Assembly (NCBI GenBank): GCA_001692895.1
Contig: KV748235.1
Location: 930,001 to 994,000 of the forward strand
Length of the DNA: 64,000 nt
Reading direction: 5' to 3'
Source of the DNA: Cenococcum geophilum 1.58
Taxonomy: Eukaryota; Ascomycota; Dothideomycetes; Gloniales; Gloniaceae
Shown: positions 48,130 through 59,324 of the stretch, in pieces
Layout of the letters: every line of letters begins with the position of its first letter
How positions within the stretch are numbered: position 1 is the first letter of the stretch
The notes under the pieces: model-generated
What the model saw: only the letters and a program-made list of their open reading frames with translations
Database searches by the model: none
Told to the model about the DNA's origin: nothing
Translations under genes and position numbers: made by a program

Positions 48130-48660
48130 AAGGAGATTCACTTCCTTAACTATCTATGCCGGCTCTTTAGCGCGAAGGATATAGCTATAATGGCGCTAAT
48201 ATACACCCGGTATTCTCCCCGATAGGGCTTTTATAATATTATCCTATAATAAAACTGCAAGTAATACCTGGTAACCTAGCTCTATAAGGATTTAATCTTT
48301 ATAGGGTATTTATATTTAAGACTAGGGCTCCTATAAGGCTTTATTTATAACAAAAATCTTTAAAAATATTAGTAAAGCTATTAGAAGTTATATCTAAGAA
48401 AAGAAACTAACCGGCGATATACGCTAAAACTCTATATCTAGGTTATAGGGTTATAAGAGATCCTACGTGTTATTTAACCTAGCAAATGTAAGTAATATAT
48501 AGCCTTAGTAGGATAAGGTATAAGACATATAGGATTAGGTATATCTCCGAAATTTGAGCTGGCGAATACGGCACCTATTTAGCAATATTTATAAACAGAA
48601 ACCTATCCTGCCTTAAAAAGTATATAATGGCTTTCTCTTTATTTGTCCATTTACCACTTA
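48130..48660 (+). pseudogene. Possible coding relic, low support
   Basis: A frame reads LCRLFSAKDIAIMALIYTRY, LYKDLIFIGYLYLRLGLLQG, LRKETNRRYTLKLYIQVIG and GLGISPKFELANTAPIQQYL. It has many TAA/TAG and no recognised domain. The following 48660-49230 has nothing clear. Confidence 0.35.
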
Positions 48661-49229
48661 CTCCGGCATTAAGAAAAAGGCTATAATATTTTTGCTTATA
48701 ACTTAATATTAGTGTATTAAGCTTAGACGAAATGCTAACCCAACCATTACTATCCTTAAAAGTCGTGTTTATTAACTTAAATTATTGCTTAAATAACTAA
48801 GACTTATATAAGGATACTAAGGGCTTGTTATTTGTGTAAGGGCTAATCGGGTTACACTTCGTAAAGTATTAGTAGAGTCTTACTAGGGAGAGGCTAATAG
48901 TGTAAACTAATAGTCTGGGTAGTTTTCAGAGAGCTAAGTTAATTAATATTGAGCGGGTAATCGGCGCTAGTAGCTCTAGATTAACTATTATAGGTAAAAC
49001 CCTCACTAGACGCTAGACTGGTTGCTCTTAACTTATTAGGAATATCCATAAAGTAAACTTCGTCATCTAAATCAATAGATTTTATTAACGTTAAAAATAA
49101 TAGTAATGGATCGCATTACTAGAGTAATTAATTAAAGTACATCTTATATTAAAACTGTAAGAGGTGTAGCAGGAGCGTTAGTAGCAACTAGGAGGACATT
49201 TAGCGGAATATATCTATTTAATAGAGCAC

Positions 49230-49360
49230 TAGGCGGCTGATGAATGCAATAACGCCACCGGCACGACTCCCCCTTAATGCACGAGCGCTGCAATTTCAAG
49301 AATTTCAGACGCATACACGTAAATTCATATTATAGTGCAAGCGGATTTATTCAAAAACTG
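49230..49360. other. Small RIP-poor island
   Basis: About 130 bases rich in CA and TG (ctgatgaatgcaataacg, ccggcacgactccccctt, atttcagacgcatacacg), set in TA-rich sequence. No gene is seen. It lies at the distal edge of the inverted repeat copy that follows. Confidence 0.55.
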
Positions 49361-49429
49361 GAGGATCAATTTTAATTATATACTGAAATCTTAACTCTAA
49401 ACTAGATACAAATAACTACTATTAAAGGC

Positions 49430-50560
49430 CTATAATATTAATGGGTTAATATAGCTTCTACAAGAGAGCATTCTATACGCCTTTTTCTTTAATATAGTCC
49501 TATAAGTCTTGGAGATTCGCCTAAATTATAGTCTGCAATTTAATTAGAATAAATACCGTATAGGAGATATTAAATATACTTAGACTAGTAATACGTTAGA
49601 GCGATTATATATTACCTTAGAGAAAGCAGATATATAGATAATATCCTATAATTTTCGCCCTCTAGTTCTTCTATAAAGAAGACTAAGGAAATCCCGTAGA
49701 GACTTAGGGAACGATTAAATCATACTATAAGAGAGTAACTTCACAGTCCTCTCATCTAGGCAAGTGCTGAGAATTTCACTCAGTATTATATTATTAACTA
49801 TTTAGGGGACTTATCGGTATATGCGTGTAGGATCTACCAGACCCCTTTGCTGGCCATTTAAGCCCATAGTGATTTGATCAGACGATAGACCGGTACCAGG
49901 ACGCTTAGAATTATCTAACTTTAAAGATGCCGTTTCCTGGCTTTATAAGCTCTCTATAGACCAACTAATACTAATAATAGGAGACGCCTTTTCCGGATCC
50001 GGCTCGACAGATTACGGGGTACTTAGTTGTTAATAAAGCTCGGTAATTAATACACCATATCTAGAATCTTGATCCCAACCGCAAGCGGCTATTAAAGTGC
50101 TAATAATTAATATAAGAGGCAGCCAAGTATAACGCATTAAGAAACTAATAGTTGGCGTAATCTAGTAAGTTGCGGCTTTAATAAGTAAGCTAATAGTTAA
50201 ATAAGCATCTATATTAAAGAGTAAAGAGCGGCCGTAAATAGTTAGCGGAAATAGGATAAACTAGGGAATAGTTTAAAAGGAGCGGTAAAAATAGTAAAGC
50301 AGGGTAGTAATAAATAAAAGGTGTAGAAGACGCGTTAAGGCAACCAGCAGAGCGGATAATAAAGGTAATTGTATATCCCTAGCGTAACGGGGCGGAAATC
50401 AACTCTATATATTAGGTATTTCCGTATCCTTTCCTTTAGATAGCGTCCTTAGATCTATTAAGGCGTCTTACTCTTTAGTTCCTTAAGGAAGAAATCATCA
50501 CAAATCGTGCATCCTACGCGTTAGTTAGAAAAGAAATCCTCCAATAGCACCAAGGCTTAC
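49430..50560 (-). pseudogene. Inverted copy of repeat R1 with its gene (family F2, copy 1)
   Basis: The reverse complement aligns with 59600-60700. Upstream it shares atatatagagttgatttc and cgccccgttacgct. It then gives a hydrophobic segment (PLILIISTLIAACGWDQDSR) and YGVLITELY, then SLKLDNSKRPGTGLSSDQIT, LSEILSTCLDERTVKLLSYS and LYRRTRGRKLQDIIY. The partner on the plus strand at 60054 reads RPSTGLLDDQIT, LSEILCIYLDKRTADKLSYS and LYRKTRGQQVRDIIY. The shared ancestral protein is thus real. It may begin with a membrane segment. Family unknown. Bases 48660-49430 otherwise hold no call. Confidence 0.65.
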
Positions 50561-51000
50561 GGCCTTCTGCGACGGAACGAGCTGCATCACTAAATATTTC
50601 ACATCACCCGATTAAGTTTGCGACTTGTATCGCCTCCTATGTCAGCTGGAAGAGAGATCCGATTTTTGACTGCGCATTATAAGCAAAAGCGATGCAGTTT
50701 AGAGGTTAATAATCGCCACTACATTGGCGCAGTTCCGATAAGGGCCTTGCGCCAATTACATTGCTTCAATTGAATGTTGCGCACCCGATTAAAGCGATGT
50801 AGTTCAGAAGTTAATAATCGTCACTATATTAGTGCAGCTCCGACAAGGGCCTTGCGCCAATTACATCGCCTTAATCGAATGTTGCGCACTCGATTAAAGC
50901 GATATATTGGCATAAAACTCTTCTAAGTCTCGAGGGCTGGAGGTGCGCTAGCGATCTGCCAGGGAATTGAGAGCGGAGGGCACCTAACTACTCTTTTATC
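50480..51000. other. RIP-poor island
   Basis: About 520 bases with normal CA and TG content (for example atcatcacaaatcgtgca, atgtcagctggaagagag). It contains a 105-bp tandem repeat. No convincing coding frame is present. It ends where TA-rich sequence resumes near 51000. Confidence 0.6.
50689..50912. repeat. 105-bp tandem repeat, two units plus start of a third
   Basis: Units start at GCGATG 50689, 50794 and 50899 (exactly 105 bp). Each contains TTGCGCCAATTACAT and, about 45 bases earlier, a roughly complementary ACATTGGCGCAG, so each unit could fold into a stem. Each ends TTGCGCAC(C/T)CGATTAAA. Differences between units are mainly transitions, several in RIP direction. Confidence 0.85.
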
Positions 51001-51149
51001 TTAACACAAATTACATAACTTACAACCCACTATTATAGACTTTAGCATTGTAACAGCCCTAGATCTTATCCGCAATGCCTCTAATAAGTAGCTTTAACCT
51101 TATCTCCCTAATATTACACATACTATTTAAAGGCTCTAGAAGCTTCCTA

Positions 51150-52860
51150 TTAACACCTTTTAATATTCTCCGCCTCTCTTAGAGAATGAATACAGCTACC
51201 ATAATTCGCTCCACGCCCTTTTAGGGAGTGAGGATGCCCAGCCTTTTCTAGGGAATAAGGATAATGTTGTCCAACCTTCTCTAGGGAGTGTCCAGCCTTC
51301 TTTAGGGAATGAGGATGTCGTCTAGCCTTTTCTAGAGAGTGAGGATGTCCAGCTTTCTCTAGGGAGTGTCTAGCCTTTAGGGAATAAGGCTGCTTCTTTA
51401 CCTTCTCTTTTATCTAGATATATAAGCCTGCTCAACGTATTATTGACAAACCTCCCTAAGATCAAGAAATTTGTTAACGTATCCGTAGAGAAAGATCTAA
51501 AGGTTGTTATTAATAAACCAAAGTGGTTAAACGAACATCCCCTTATTAAGGATCTTATTACTACCAACAGCGATTTATTAGATAACGCTATTTTTCAAAA
51601 ACTTCTTAGCTAATAGACGCTCGCAGATTCCTTTAAGAAATGGCAATTAAAGTCCACAGGTGCGTTGAGGATTAAGTGTTTAGTTAAAAGTTAAGCCGCT
51701 TTTATAAAGGGAGTCAGCCATATTAAATTATTTGTAAAAAGTATAAGATATTACAACGTTACTAAAGCGGCTTTAGCTATTGGATATAGAATTAAGCTTT
51801 ATATTATATAAAGACTTAGAGTAGCAGGGCTATTAGTTCCCTTAGCCTTTACCCATAATACCTACTAGAGATTAAATTTACCTAATATTGACAACTTTCT
51901 TATAGCTTTACAGCACCTAAATTATTTTATAATATTCGAAATTGTGTAAAGATACTTAATTTGGATAGGGAAGTGTTAAGAGCTCTATTCTGGTCAGATG
52001 CTTTCTCTAAAACTACTATATCTTAGCACTACTAACTTGTCCCAGCCGATCCCAAAAAAGCGAATTTCCTCCCCTCATCTACCGATTAGTAAACGTTCCT
52101 ATATAGAAGTTACTAAACCTAGGGATCCTACATTAGCGCGTAATTACCGACACACAGATTTAACGACATCGCACCCTCCTTAACCACTAATAATAGCCTT
52201 GACGAATAACACAGCTGTATTATAGTCTGTTATAGAGGCGGAGAGTACACTTATTGAGATCTTTAGTAGTAATTCTAATTAGTATTAAGACCCTCCGCTA
52301 ATTCCTATAGAGCTCTATAGGGCCCATCCTAATATATATTAGGGTCCTTTATAAATTCCCCTAAAGCACTTTTATAGCAATTCTAATATATATTAAAACC
52401 CTCCGCCAATACCCTCTAAACTATTTGACGGCCATCCTGATATCTATTAGGGGCCTCCACCAATTACTACGCTAAGTAAGGGCGAGTCTTCTAGTTTCTA
52501 TATTACTCCGGCTAGTACCACGACAATAAATAATAGGCTTAATTACTATACTACGGCTCCTTATATACAGTGTACCAGTCATCGCAGCCTATAAGGCTTA
52601 TTATACTCCGACGTTCTTAATATAGCATCCCTTATATATTAATCTAACGCTATTACGGCTGCTGCGGGGTAGTAGCTATTTTGGCCCATATAGATATATA
52701 AGCAAGCCTACCTCCACTCCCTTTAAAGATTTAAGGTGTATGGTATAGGGCACCCAGTATCTCACCACTTTGGAGTTAAAAGGATTAGTAGTCCTTCGAC
52801 ACTTTAAACTTTGGTAATCTATTGCCCAAGTCTAACGATCTAATAGCTAATATTACTATA
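51150..52860 (+). pseudogene. 570-codon relic with N-terminal LGSEDVQP repeats
   Basis: One frame runs without indel for about 1.7 kb. It opens with an acidic repeat block (LGSEDAQPFLGNKDNVVQPS, LGSVQPSLGNEDVV) at 51221-51390. The domain NVLLTNLPKIKKFVNVSVEK, EHPLIKDLITTNSDLLDN, KKWQLKSTGALRIKCLVKS and YYNVTKAALAIGYRIKLYII follows. A proline/Ser linker (PIPKKRISSPHLPISKRS) precedes a second repeat of the form HPNIYQGPLQIP / NSNIYQNPPPIP / HPDIYQGPPPIT. The end is near HPVSHHFGVKRISSPSTL. Proline-rich tail plus repeats suggest a scaffold or regulator. Family unknown. A continuation in another frame to about 53255 (VVVAGKVKKGILNVCKEYPQ, FKLSTSLLSILGAIYSVDII) is plausible. Confidence 0.6.
51221..51390 (+). 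repeat. Imperfect coding minisatellite (LGSEDVQP type)
   Basis: Six to seven units built on ctagggagtgaggatgtc plus cagccttct, of variable length (27-45 bp, all multiples of three). It is in frame with the relic around it. Confidence 0.7.
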
Positions 52861-53491
52861 GCCTTTCCTAAACTCTTTACGGGCATATACGGAAGGGGGC
52901 TTCGTAGGTTATTATATAGTATTAGATATAACTATTTAAGAGATACTGCATTAGGGGTTGTGTTTAAGATCGTAGTAGCGATGGCTCTAGCTATCTAGTT
53001 ATAATTATTAGTAAAGCGTTATATCTATTCCGGTATTTAGCACTTACCTCTAAGTATAGAGTAATGTATTTATCTATTGTGGTAGTGGCGGGTAAAGTAA
53101 AGAAGGGTATATTAAACGTCTGTAAAGAATACCCTTAGCTTTATATTGCTAGATAGGCTTTTAAATTATCTACATCTTTACTATCGATACTAGGGGCTAT
53201 CTATAGTGTAGACATAATTGAGTTTAAGAAGGAGGTTATAATTAGGGGACTTTATTAGTGAAAGATAATAAAGGCGATTTAGGGCTGGATTTTTAGTGGG
53301 GCTGAAATCTTAGTGGGGCTGATTTCCGGTCGGTAGGACTTATATAACGTATTAACGACAGAGCCTAAACATCTAATATGCCTTAGTCTGAGAGGTTAGG
53401 CGATATATAAAAGTCGACTATTACTTACTTTAATATTTATCGGTAAGGAGGTTGTGCTGTAGGCTGTAGATTAAGATATCTTTTCCATTTC

Positions 53492-53500
53492 TATATAAAG
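53492..53500 (+). promoter_or_regulatory. Candidate TATA element
   Basis: TATATAAAG, 108 bases before ATG 53608, followed by a pyrimidine-rich stretch (cccactcctcctatt) typical of fungal core promoters. Confidence 0.4.
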
Positions 53501-53607
53501 ACCCACTCCTCCTATTAACCTAAACTTTCCTCACTATTATCTACCTGTAATTATCTTTATATCTAAGCAACCTTATAAAAACAACTGGTCTCAGTATCAC
53601 TATAGAG

Positions 53608-54507
53608 ATGGCTTAAAAGGACCCCTGGTTTTAGAGAGATAGACGTGCCTATATCTGCGCTTAGGATATAGACTAGGCTCTATTTACCTACTACAATAGT
53701 TATAAACTTAAGAAAATTAAGGTAAAAGCTAAGGAATAAAAATTTTTATATAACCTAATAGCTTTACAGATTCTTGACATAATGGCTATCCGCTATACTT
53801 TAGCCCGTTACTAATACTACGGCTAGAAAACCGTCTTTAGGGAATTTATTTACTAAGGGAATTATTACAAAGTTCTTACATTCTTAGGTGTAGTTAAGAA
53901 GATAAATAATAGAAAAGAAATCCTATAATAGATAGAGCGTAAGATATAGGATGATAGAAATCGCAATATAAGGTATAGTATAGAAGAGGACCGGGATAAA
54001 GAAGGGGATGCGTATAAGGACGTACACGGGGAGGACATAGTCGCTGGGATTAAGGCTTTGGGGATTAATTTAAAGAAAAATACGTCTCTTCGCTAGCAAG
54101 AGCTATTCCTTCCGCAAATAGTATAGCGAAGGCTATTATATAACGTTTTTATATTTCTATATATAATTATAGCGTGCTAATTCACACCTCCCCCTATACT
54201 ACGCAATTACACCCACGGCTGGCCGAGCTAGGCTTCTCTACTTATAATAGGTTAGCCTTCTATATTCTACAAGCATACTTAGTCTTACCCTTTACTAATC
54301 TTTTTATACCTATAGCAAGGCTAAAACAGGCGTCTTCTTATATTTATACCGTCTAGTAAGTCGTATTTAGGCCTACCTTCGTACATTCTATACCGTTTAT
54401 AGCCCAACTTAAATCTATACACTTTCTTATTACTCCAGTAAGAACTACTACGCAGTTTAACCTTGCCAATACGCATGCACTGCCTCTACTAGGGTTTTAC
54501 TAATTAA
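53608..54507 (+). pseudogene. 299-codon unknown relic, single frame
   Basis: ATG 53608-53610 to TAA 54505-54507 in one frame. N-terminal part: KDPWFQRDRRAYICAQDIDQ, FTYYNSYKLKKIKVKAKE, LIALQILDIMAIRYTLARYQ. A charged helical region follows (IEEDRDKEGDAYKDVHGEDI, VAGIKALGINLKKNTSLR). The less certain C-terminus is hydrophobic and proline-rich. No family recognised. It has the clearest promoter context of the relics here. Confidence 0.6.
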
Positions 54508-54649
54508 TATATAAATAAACCTCTAAAACCTTTAAAGACCTCCAAAGACCTCCTCTAAAGACCGGCAATAACTTACCCACTAAAGTAGGTAGCACGTAAT
54601 CTGCCCCTTTTATATCTTTAGTAATCTAATCGCTACTTTTAGGTACCTA

Positions 54650-55123
54650 TTATTGTAATAGATACATCCAATATAGACTAGGGGTCGGCCTATTGGGTTT
54701 TAAAGTCAGGGGAAAAGATTTTTAAGGAGGATAGAAAACAAGTTATTACCTTTATTAGATGGAATAAAAGCAAATTACGTAAAGTAAAGGTAAGTAATTG
54801 CCTATATTATAAGCGAGCAGGTCCCTAAATTCTTAAAGCTTTATAAGATTATCGGCATTCTATATATTCCACCTAATGTTCACTAGGCTACGATTCCCAT
54901 ACGTAATACAATTATTAAAATATCTTTAGCCGTACCAGGCTACCATAGTGGCATATTAGCTATAACGGCACTTAATTATAATAGAGAAGCGATAATATCT
55001 AATTGCCTTTCCGGCGATATACAGTTCATAGAAGGTAAAAAGGAAGCTTTAGAGCAATTAAATAAAGAGGTTAAGGAACTTAATAAAGCCAACTGGGCTA
55101 CTAGGCCCCCCCTTATAGTTTAA
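54650..55123 (+). pseudogene. Unknown relic with long stop-free C-terminal half
   Basis: The first part reads YWVLKSGEKIFKEDRKQV and ITFIRWNKSKLRKVK. After a frame change near 54795 (GTAAGT is present, so a splice donor is possible) the second part reads VPKFLKLYKIIGILYIPPNV, RNTIIKISLAVPGYHSGILA and FIEGKKEALEQLNKEVKELN, with only one stop in 97 codons to TAA 55121-55123. The C-terminal helix is charged. No family recognised. Confidence 0.5.
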
Positions 55124-55386
55124 TTAGTGTCCTAAGCTCTGCTAATACTTGCGGCAGCTATAGTACTTCCGTAGAGGAAATGATTTAAGTTTATATAGAG
55201 GAACCACACTGCTTAAATTACTTGATTTCGTTTAGAGAATATAAGATCTTATACGGCTTATATAATGGTCTAGCGATTTGCTATTATTCTATAACTAAGC
55301 CTAAAGCCCTTTCCGCCTTATGCCTTCACGTTCGCCTATACTTACAACCCCCACTAAAATTAAACCCCCTCTCTACGCTCTCCTCT

Positions 55387-55545
55387 CCCAGTCTCTTAAC
55401 TTCAATCTAATATGCAAAAACTTGTTCCTTTATACGTAAACAACAACGAGATATTCTTAATATAGAAGCAACTAGATAGAAACAAAATACCAAGCTAAGG
55501 AAATCCTAAATTAACGCCTTAATTCTCAATAAATACTAAAAAAAG
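55387..55545 (+). repeat. Dispersed repeat R3, copy 2
   Basis: Partner of 44628-44775. No F1 coding sequence follows it, so this is an isolated 3-prime fragment of the F1 unit. Confidence 0.8.
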
Positions 55546-55735
55546 ATAAATGTAATCTGCTAACTTACTACTAATTAAGCATACAAATGCGGTAAACACT
55601 CGCTATAATGGGCAGAGCTAGTTCTAGCTTAAATCCAATATATAAATTTCCTTTAATAAGTAAACAATATAATAACTAAGAGCGTACCATTTAAGCCAAT
55701 TAATTTCCTCCTTAATTCTGCAGACTTCTCCATCC

Positions 55736-56215
55736 TTAGGCTAAGCGTGCCCTTTTCTTCTTAGATGCCGTGATCTTATTTCCAGCCTTTATAACCCATT
55801 TATCTCCATAATCTGAAGTTTCATTACTGCCTCTCTTAAGAGTGTAGATTTCGTTTTAAAACCGCCTAGTAATACCTCTTATTTCTTCCCAGTTACTTCT
55901 TAAGCTATTAATCTAATTATTAACCTTCCCTAGATGACCTATAATGTAGCGATTGCTTTTTTTAAAGCTGCTAATTTTCCTATTAAGTTGGCTAAGCCTA
56001 TAGCTAAGTTAATTAACTAAGCTACCTAGTCTCTCTATTGCCCCTAATAGAGTAAGCTAGGGGTTAATAAGCTTTATTAGAAGGAGTTACTAAGCGGACT
56101 ATATTAAGACGATTTCTTCATCTCGTTAATGCGGGGTGAGTATTTCCTTATAGTTCCTTCCGTATTAGCCTTATCTTTCTCTAAATCACTCTTGCGTTCT
56201 AATACTAACTGGATA
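55736..56215 (-). pseudogene. About 155-codon coiled-coil relic
   Basis: One frame to TAA 55736-55738: RNYKEILTPHQRDEEIVLIQ, LGAIERLGSLVNQLSYRLSQ, LNRKISSFKKSNRYIIGHLG, KVNNQINSLRSNWEEIRGIT, RRFQNEIYTLKRGSNETSDY. It has a basic tail KITASKKKRARL that looks like a nuclear localisation signal. Heptads are clear. Family unknown. Confidence 0.6.
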
Positions 56216-56401
56216 TTTTACTTATATTAATAAGCTAGCAAATAGATAAAACTATAGGGAAGCAACTATCGCATACCTGCCCTATTATATCAACGGCCTT
56301 ATTGGAGCCCTTAGGATTAGAAGCAAGCGGTATATCCTAGCTCCGTTAGCGGTATCCCGTAAAGGATTTAATATTTAGAGCGCACCTTGATCTAATACAA
56401 T

Positions 56402-56944
56402 ATGTCGTCCTCTATTGTGGCGTCCGAGTTGCTTATCGTTAAAGAGATAAGGCAGCTAATAGTTTAAGTGTCTTTACGAGGAGGGATTTCCTTAAAGGAT
56501 ACTATATTTAATATAGGTCTGGTTAAAGGGTATAGAGGCCTTTTATATCCTACTCCTCTCTACCGCCTAGCTAATAGAAGAGCTGACGGTGGGCTCCGCT
56601 TCAACTATGCCTTAAAAGTTAAGCCGATTTACTAACTTAGGGATACTAGCATAGCACAAATGCGCTATAATACGGCCACGATAGGAGCATAATCCTTCCC
56701 CGTCTATACCCTACTTTGCTATGCCTCTATAGGAGGGTTATATTAAACGACAAGGGCTAGCATTAACCCCTTTCTTTTAATTATTCTGAGACGGCGATAT
56801 AGAGACAGCTAGTTAAGTGTTACTTCGCATAGCAATGCCCATCTAGTTGCGTGGCTTTACTTAAGCCCCATTACGCGCCTTAACGCAACTTCCTGTCGCC
56901 TTAATAAATTAATAGCTAATAAGCCTAGCCTAAGGTCAAGATAA
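56402..56944 (+). pseudogene. 181-codon unknown relic, single frame
   Basis: ATG 56402-56404 to TAA 56942-56944 in one frame with six internal stops. MSSSIVASELLIVKEIRQLI, SLRGGISLKDTIFNIGLVKG, YRGLLYPTPLYRLANRRADG and GLRFNYALKVKPIYQLRDTS are readable; the tail is basic. A compact soluble protein is likely. Family unknown. Confidence 0.6.
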
Positions 56945-56986
56945 GGTAAATAGGCAACTTAGCTTTTAGACAGCCCCAACAGTGTA

Positions 56987-57487
56987 GGGTTTAGAGGCGT
57001 TTGTATAAAGTTGTGAACTAGAACTAGAAGTTAATAATAACCCCTAGTAATGCCTCCCTTAGCAGGAATAGCATCTTATAATCTACTTTTAACGCCCATC
57101 CTTCCCAGTATAAGACACTGTCTAAGCAGTAGACTTACCCTAGCCAGTTAATCTCGTATATTAATCCACTATCTATAGCAAAGGAGCTGTTGGTGCCTAT
57201 AGGGTGGTTTAATTAGCATTCTAGCTAAGCCCTTTATAAGCACTTCGCCTTATATAGGCGGCATACTAAATCCTATTAATCTGCCTTATAATAGGGGAGA
57301 TCTTTTATTTAAGGCGCTAAGCAGCCGATACTTAGAGGTCTATAGGCTTATTTTATATCCCAATAGCATCGACTACGACTCCTTAAGTAGTACCCTATAG
57401 CCCTTAAGTACCTATAAGTGCACTGTCCCTAAATTGTCAGCTAGTAGGTGGGCATTTATAGATAGAGAAACCGATTTCAGAGATAAA
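56987..57487 (+). repeat. Dispersed repeat R4, copy 2
   Basis: Partner of 46203-46710. The coding phase is kept in parts (EIFYLRRQAADTQRSIGLFY) but an indel breaks it. Bases 57490-57920 after it have nothing clear. Confidence 0.85.
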
Positions 57488-57923
57488 CTAGCCGGCGTTT
57501 AATTTAGTAAGGTGACTTAACTATTCTCCTAGCATATAATGAGTATGGTACTTCCTATAGATGCGGAGAGCACCAGGCTTCCCAGCATTTGTTTATATAT
57601 AAAATCTATAGATAGAATAACATTACTATTAAGGCCATCAGGAGGCAATAGATAGGTTATCTATAATTGACGTCCGCTCTACCTACTATGGGCGTAACAG
57701 GAATGCAAGATAGGAGACATTTTAGGACCTAATTAATCAATTATATTAGGGTTGTAGTGCATTTATACCATTTATAGCAGAGATTAAGTAGTAGTATTAC
57801 TTAAATTATTATTTTTAGAAAAGAATTTATATCTATATAAAGGTGGTATAAATAAATTCATTTTATATAGTATCACTTTAGAAAGAATCCTGTTCCCATT
57901 TTATATCTTCTATAATTTTAATT

Positions 57924-58705
57924 TTAATAGCTCCTGATAATGTTATTTTCCTTTACACCACTAAGCTATATTACTACCGCACCGCTTTTAGTTACCTATT
58001 TTGTATCTAATAAGCTAGTCTCTCTTAAAGAATAGCTTATAGGTGCAGTTTTATAAAGATTCGCCTCTAAGAACCCATCCTCTATATCTTGGCCAAAATT
58101 TGCAAAAGTCTTTATAACTAGTAGAGGGTAGAATTTGTCCTTTAAAAGTAGTTAGCTTTTAATAGATTTATAATTAAAAGGAACCTTTATAAGCTGTTCT
58201 TAAACAGGAGGCCAAGAAGGCTAGTCAGTAGATATATAATTATAGAACCGGCCGTTACGGTAAAGTAGGATATAGACATCTGCTCTGCAATACCGCCTCA
58301 GTTTATTACCTTTCTTTATAATAGTATGCTTTCGTTTAAGAAACATCTTATTAATAGCTAACTTTAATTTTAGTAATGGAACTTGCTTTAGTAATAAAGT
58401 TCGCTTTAGTAACGGAATTGGCTTTAGTGACATAATATTATAGCTAATGTTTAGTCTAGTGGCGGAAGGGAGGATAAACGTTAGATGTTTTCCATTGGGT
58501 TTTAAAGTATTAAAAGGGGTAATTTTAACGCTGTATAACAAGATTGCAGGCAGATGCTATACTTATTATACTATAACGTGAAATTACGCTTTCGTAATCC
58601 GGATTTTGTTTCTATGGTCTAGAATTCCGTTTTTACAATCGGGGTTACGTTTTCGCGATCCAAGGTTCCGTTTCTACTATTAAAGTCACTTTTTACAACG
58701 GGGAA
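57924..58705 (-). pseudogene. MADS-box-like protein relic
   Basis: Frame from about 58705 to TAA 57924-57926. The N-terminus is made of 7-aa repeats (KRNPDCKNGILDHRN). After LPSATRLNISYNIMSLK and a Leu/Lys repeat comes FLKRKHTIIKKGNKLRRYCR, then ADVYILLYRNGRFYNYISTD. This matches the MADS-box logic K-R-x-x-x-x-K-K-x-x-x-L-x-x-x-C-x-A-D-V, beta strand, Y/F. It continues into PSWPP, a motif I associate with short fungal MADS-like proteins. Then FANFGQDIEDGFLEANLYKT. Codons 58221-58541 are stop-free. Intact members would bind A/T-rich DNA as dimers. Identification rests on the motif alone. Confidence 0.6.
58582..58701 (-). repeat. 21-bp imperfect coding repeat
   Basis: About six 21-bp units of the type ATTCCGTTTTTACAATCGGGG on the plus strand, in frame (7 aa) with the N-terminus of the MADS-like relic on the minus strand. 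Confidence 0.7.
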
Positions 58706-59099
58706 TTTATTGCGCTATAAAACTGTATTAGAAATTCACTACAGCTCCCATTATTAATGACATATTTTATATAGTGAGAAAATACGCTTGCCTTACGTAA
58801 TATCTAGGAGTGTTTTTCCAACAGAGTAGTAATAAATGACGGACAGGGCCAGAGGTTCAAGCTTAGTTAAGCAAATCTTGGCTTATAGAAGATACTTCCG
58901 CCTATACTATAAGCATTGGCACAGTCTAGTACATGAATTTAACCACAAAGGGAGGCGCAGCAGCCCAGGTAGCTTTATTAAGCTCCTATATATATTTCTC
59001 CAATTGCTCTAAAGCTTCCTTTCCACATTCACTTCTCACTAAAGCGACGCTCATAAGCTCTCAGACCCTTAGTAGAGAATTCGTTGGTGATAAGGAGCA

Positions 59100-59126
59100 G
59101 TATACCCGCACGTGCGCGTGGTATAC
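59100..59126. repeat. 27-bp interrupted inverted repeat
   Basis: GTATACC at 59100-59106 and GGTATAC at 59120-59126 flank a 13-base core cgcacgtgcgcgt that contains CACGTG. Possibly a protein-binding site. It lies in the unmutated island. Confidence 0.6.
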
Positions 59127-59324
59127 GTACCAACGGTCCACCGGGGGTCTAATTTATGAGATAACATTAGTACCATAACGTTTCTAATAAACGAGCTGTC
59201 TTACGTAGGCCCTGCCCGACTGGTAGCGCCAACAAGCGTCTCATTACCCTTCTGCTGAGACATAAATATCACAGGCCCCCTGATGAAAGAAGGCAGCGGG
59301 GTGTGAGAGTGAGAAGCAGGAAAC

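Noticed and set aside
58933-59178. 81-codon plus-strand frame as a gene
   Set aside because: No domain and no second copy; such a length is expected by chance in GC-richer sequence without RIP stops.
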